From: Variovorax sp037204085
GTDB taxonomy: Bacteria; Pseudomonadota; Gammaproteobacteria; Burkholderiales; Burkholderiaceae_C
Assembly (NCBI RefSeq): GCF_037204085.1
Contig: NZ_JBBCBW010000015.1
Span: 62,001-126,000, forward strand
Length of the DNA stretch: 64,000 nucleotides
Reading direction: 5' to 3'
Each line of letters opens with the position of its first letter. Position 1 is the stretch's first letter. Positions 62,905-64,000 of this stretch are shown here, piece by piece. The notes beneath the pieces were generated by a model. The model worked only from the letters and a program-made list of their open reading frames with translations, ran no database searches and had not been told where the DNA came from. The position numbers and the translations under genes are program-made.

Positions 62905-64000
62905 ATGCAAACGAACAACGCCTCCACCCGCCCCCACGTCGTCATCGTCGGTTGCGGGTTCGGCGGGCTCGAGGCTGCCCGCAGGCTCGATAGCGCCGAT
63001 GTGGACGTGACAGTGATCGAAAAAACCAATCACCACCTGTTCCAGCCGTTGCTCTATCAGGTGGCGACCGCCGGGCTGGCCGCACCGTCCATCGCGGCGC
63101 CGGTGCGCACCCTGTTCCGCAAGCAGCCGCGCATCACCACGCTGCTCGGCGAAGTGAGCGCCATCGACGCGGCGGGCCGGGCGGTTCAGCTGACCAACGG
63201 CAGCCAGGTGAGCTATGACCACCTGATCGTCGCGGCCGGTGCTACCCACAGCTACTTCGGCCATGACGAATGGGCGCCCCTGGCGCCTGGCCTCAAAACG
63301 CTGGCTGACGCGTTCGAGATCCGCCGCCGGGTGCTGATGTCGTTCGAGGCGGCCGAAACCGCCACCGACCCGCAGCGCCGCCGCGCGCTGCTGACCTTCG
63401 TGGTGATCGGCGCCGGGCCAACGGGTGTCGAAATGGCCGGCACCCTGGCCGAAATTGCCAAGCACACCCTTTCCGGCGAGTTCCGCCACATCGACCCGGG
63501 CAGCGCGCAGGTGCTGCTGGTCGAAGGCGGCCCGCGCGTGCTGCAGGCCATGCCCGAAAGCCTGAGCCAGAAGGCGCTTGAGCAGCTCGAAAAACTCGGC
63601 GTCGAAGTGCGGCTCAATGCGCGCGTGACCGCCATCGACGCCAACGGACTCGAAGTGCAGTCAGGCGGCGGTGCGGACGGCACGCCGGCCACCGGCTACC
63701 GCATCGAGAGCAACTGCGTGGTGTGGGCGGCCGGGGTTGCGGCCTCGCCGCTCGGCCGCATGCTGGGCGAAGCGACCGGCGCCGAATGCGACCGCGCAGG
63801 CCGCATCAAGGTCGAGCCCGACCTGAGCCTGGCCGGGCATCCCGAGATCAGCGTGGTCGGTGACCTTGCGGCCGCCATGAGCTACGCGCCCGGCAAGCCG
63901 CCCAAGCCCGTTCCGGGGGTGTCGCCCGGTGCCAAGCAGATGGGCCGCGCCGCCGCCTCGAACATTCTTCGCCGCATTGCCGGCACGCCCACAGAGCCCT
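62905..64000 (+). CDS. Type II NADH dehydrogenase / FAD-dependent oxidoreductase (partial, 3' end missing)
   Basis: The first 365 residues of a two-dinucleotide-fold flavoprotein, running off the right edge. The FAD fingerprint is VVIVGCGFGGLEAARRL; the HHLFQPLLYQVATAGL motif is typical of NDH-2; the NAD-binding motif is FVVIGAGPTGVEMAGTLAE. A later VVGDLAA binds FAD. It likely transfers electrons from NADH to quinone without proton pumping. It is divergent from egtB. Confidence 0.92.
   Translation, partial: MQTNNASTRPHVVIVGCGFGGLEAARRLDSADVDVTVIEKTNHHLFQPLLYQVATAGLAAPSIAAPVRTLFRKQPRITTLLGEVSAIDAAGRAVQLTNGSQVSYDHLIVAAGATHSYFGHDEWAPLAPGLKTLADAFEIRRRVLMSFEAAETATDPQRRRALLTFVVIGAGPTGVEMAGTLAEIAKHTLSGEFRHIDPGSAQVLLVEGGPRVLQAMPESLSQKALEQLEKLGVEVRLNARVTAIDANGLEVQSGGGADGTPATGYRIESNCVVWAAGVAASPLGRMLGEATGAECDRAGRIKVEPDLSLAGHPEISVVGDLAAAMSYAPGKPPKPVPGVSPGAKQMGRAAASNILRRIAGTPTEP

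Overview
The window is a compact, GC-rich bacterial chromosome segment. Gene content and protein style suggest a Comamonadaceae betaproteobacterium, most likely Variovorax or a close relative. That assignment is inference from recognition, not from a search. I saw no tRNA, rRNA, CRISPR array, transposase or prophage genes. Both ends cut through genes: an ABC ATPase on the left and a type II NADH dehydrogenase on the right.

Layout. 1-5.5 kb: a dipeptide-type ABC importer (ATPase, two permeases, binding protein) divergent from a MocR-type regulator. 5.6-10.9 kb: two paralogous LuxR-type response regulators flanking a trimeric autotransporter adhesin and a 7TM histidine kinase. 10.9-16.3 kb: undecaprenyl-diphosphatase, then a racemase / amino-acid binding protein / class III aminotransferase set facing an RpiR regulator, and a small SPW membrane protein. 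16.4-25.5 kb: a complete MdtABC-type RND efflux operon with its own outer-membrane channel. 25.8-28.6 kb: two small membrane proteins overlapping into a LytS/LytR-type two-component system, ended by a strong terminator. 28.6-35.7 kb: a Tyr/Pro-rich exported protein, glnS, an RluE-like pseudouridine synthase, an M23 peptidase, a membrane-anchored Mrr-like nuclease, an AstE/aspartoacylase-like enzyme and a Fic protein. 35.8-44.5 kb: an ammonium transporter with a sigma-54 promoter, a LytTR regulator divergent from an acyltransferase, a thioesterase, a DUF4139 protein, the YlqF GTPase, a BamE-like protein, a CBS protein and an HPF-like protein. 44.5-55.6 kb: a MerR/SnoaL pair, an SDR enzyme, a single-domain receiver, gshA, an esterase, a Zur/COG0523 zinc locus, a GST-like protein, an enoyl-CoA hydratase and small proteins. 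55.7-64 kb: a tightly overlapped trio (49-aa protein, VF530, ferredoxin), an MFS exporter, an RluA-family enzyme, Usp, a 2OG dioxygenase, a dispersed-repeat-like intergenic element, and the egtB-egtD ergothioneine pair.

The most useful new observations are regulatory. Several divergent regions contain clean dyads or direct repeats that match the neighbouring regulator: the MocR half-sites, a 30-bp dyad between adhesin and kinase, RpiR palindromes 40 bp apart, an 11-bp tandem repeat upstream of mdtA, a MerR-type promoter, Zur-like boxes, and a sigma-54 promoter at amt. Other unusual points are a pseudouridine synthase that apparently starts at ATT, a response-regulator paralogue with decayed key residues, cysteine pairs in an autotransporter passenger, a Ser/Thr-rich insert in an RND pump, and a two-helix membrane module shared by a nuclease and a stand-alone small protein.
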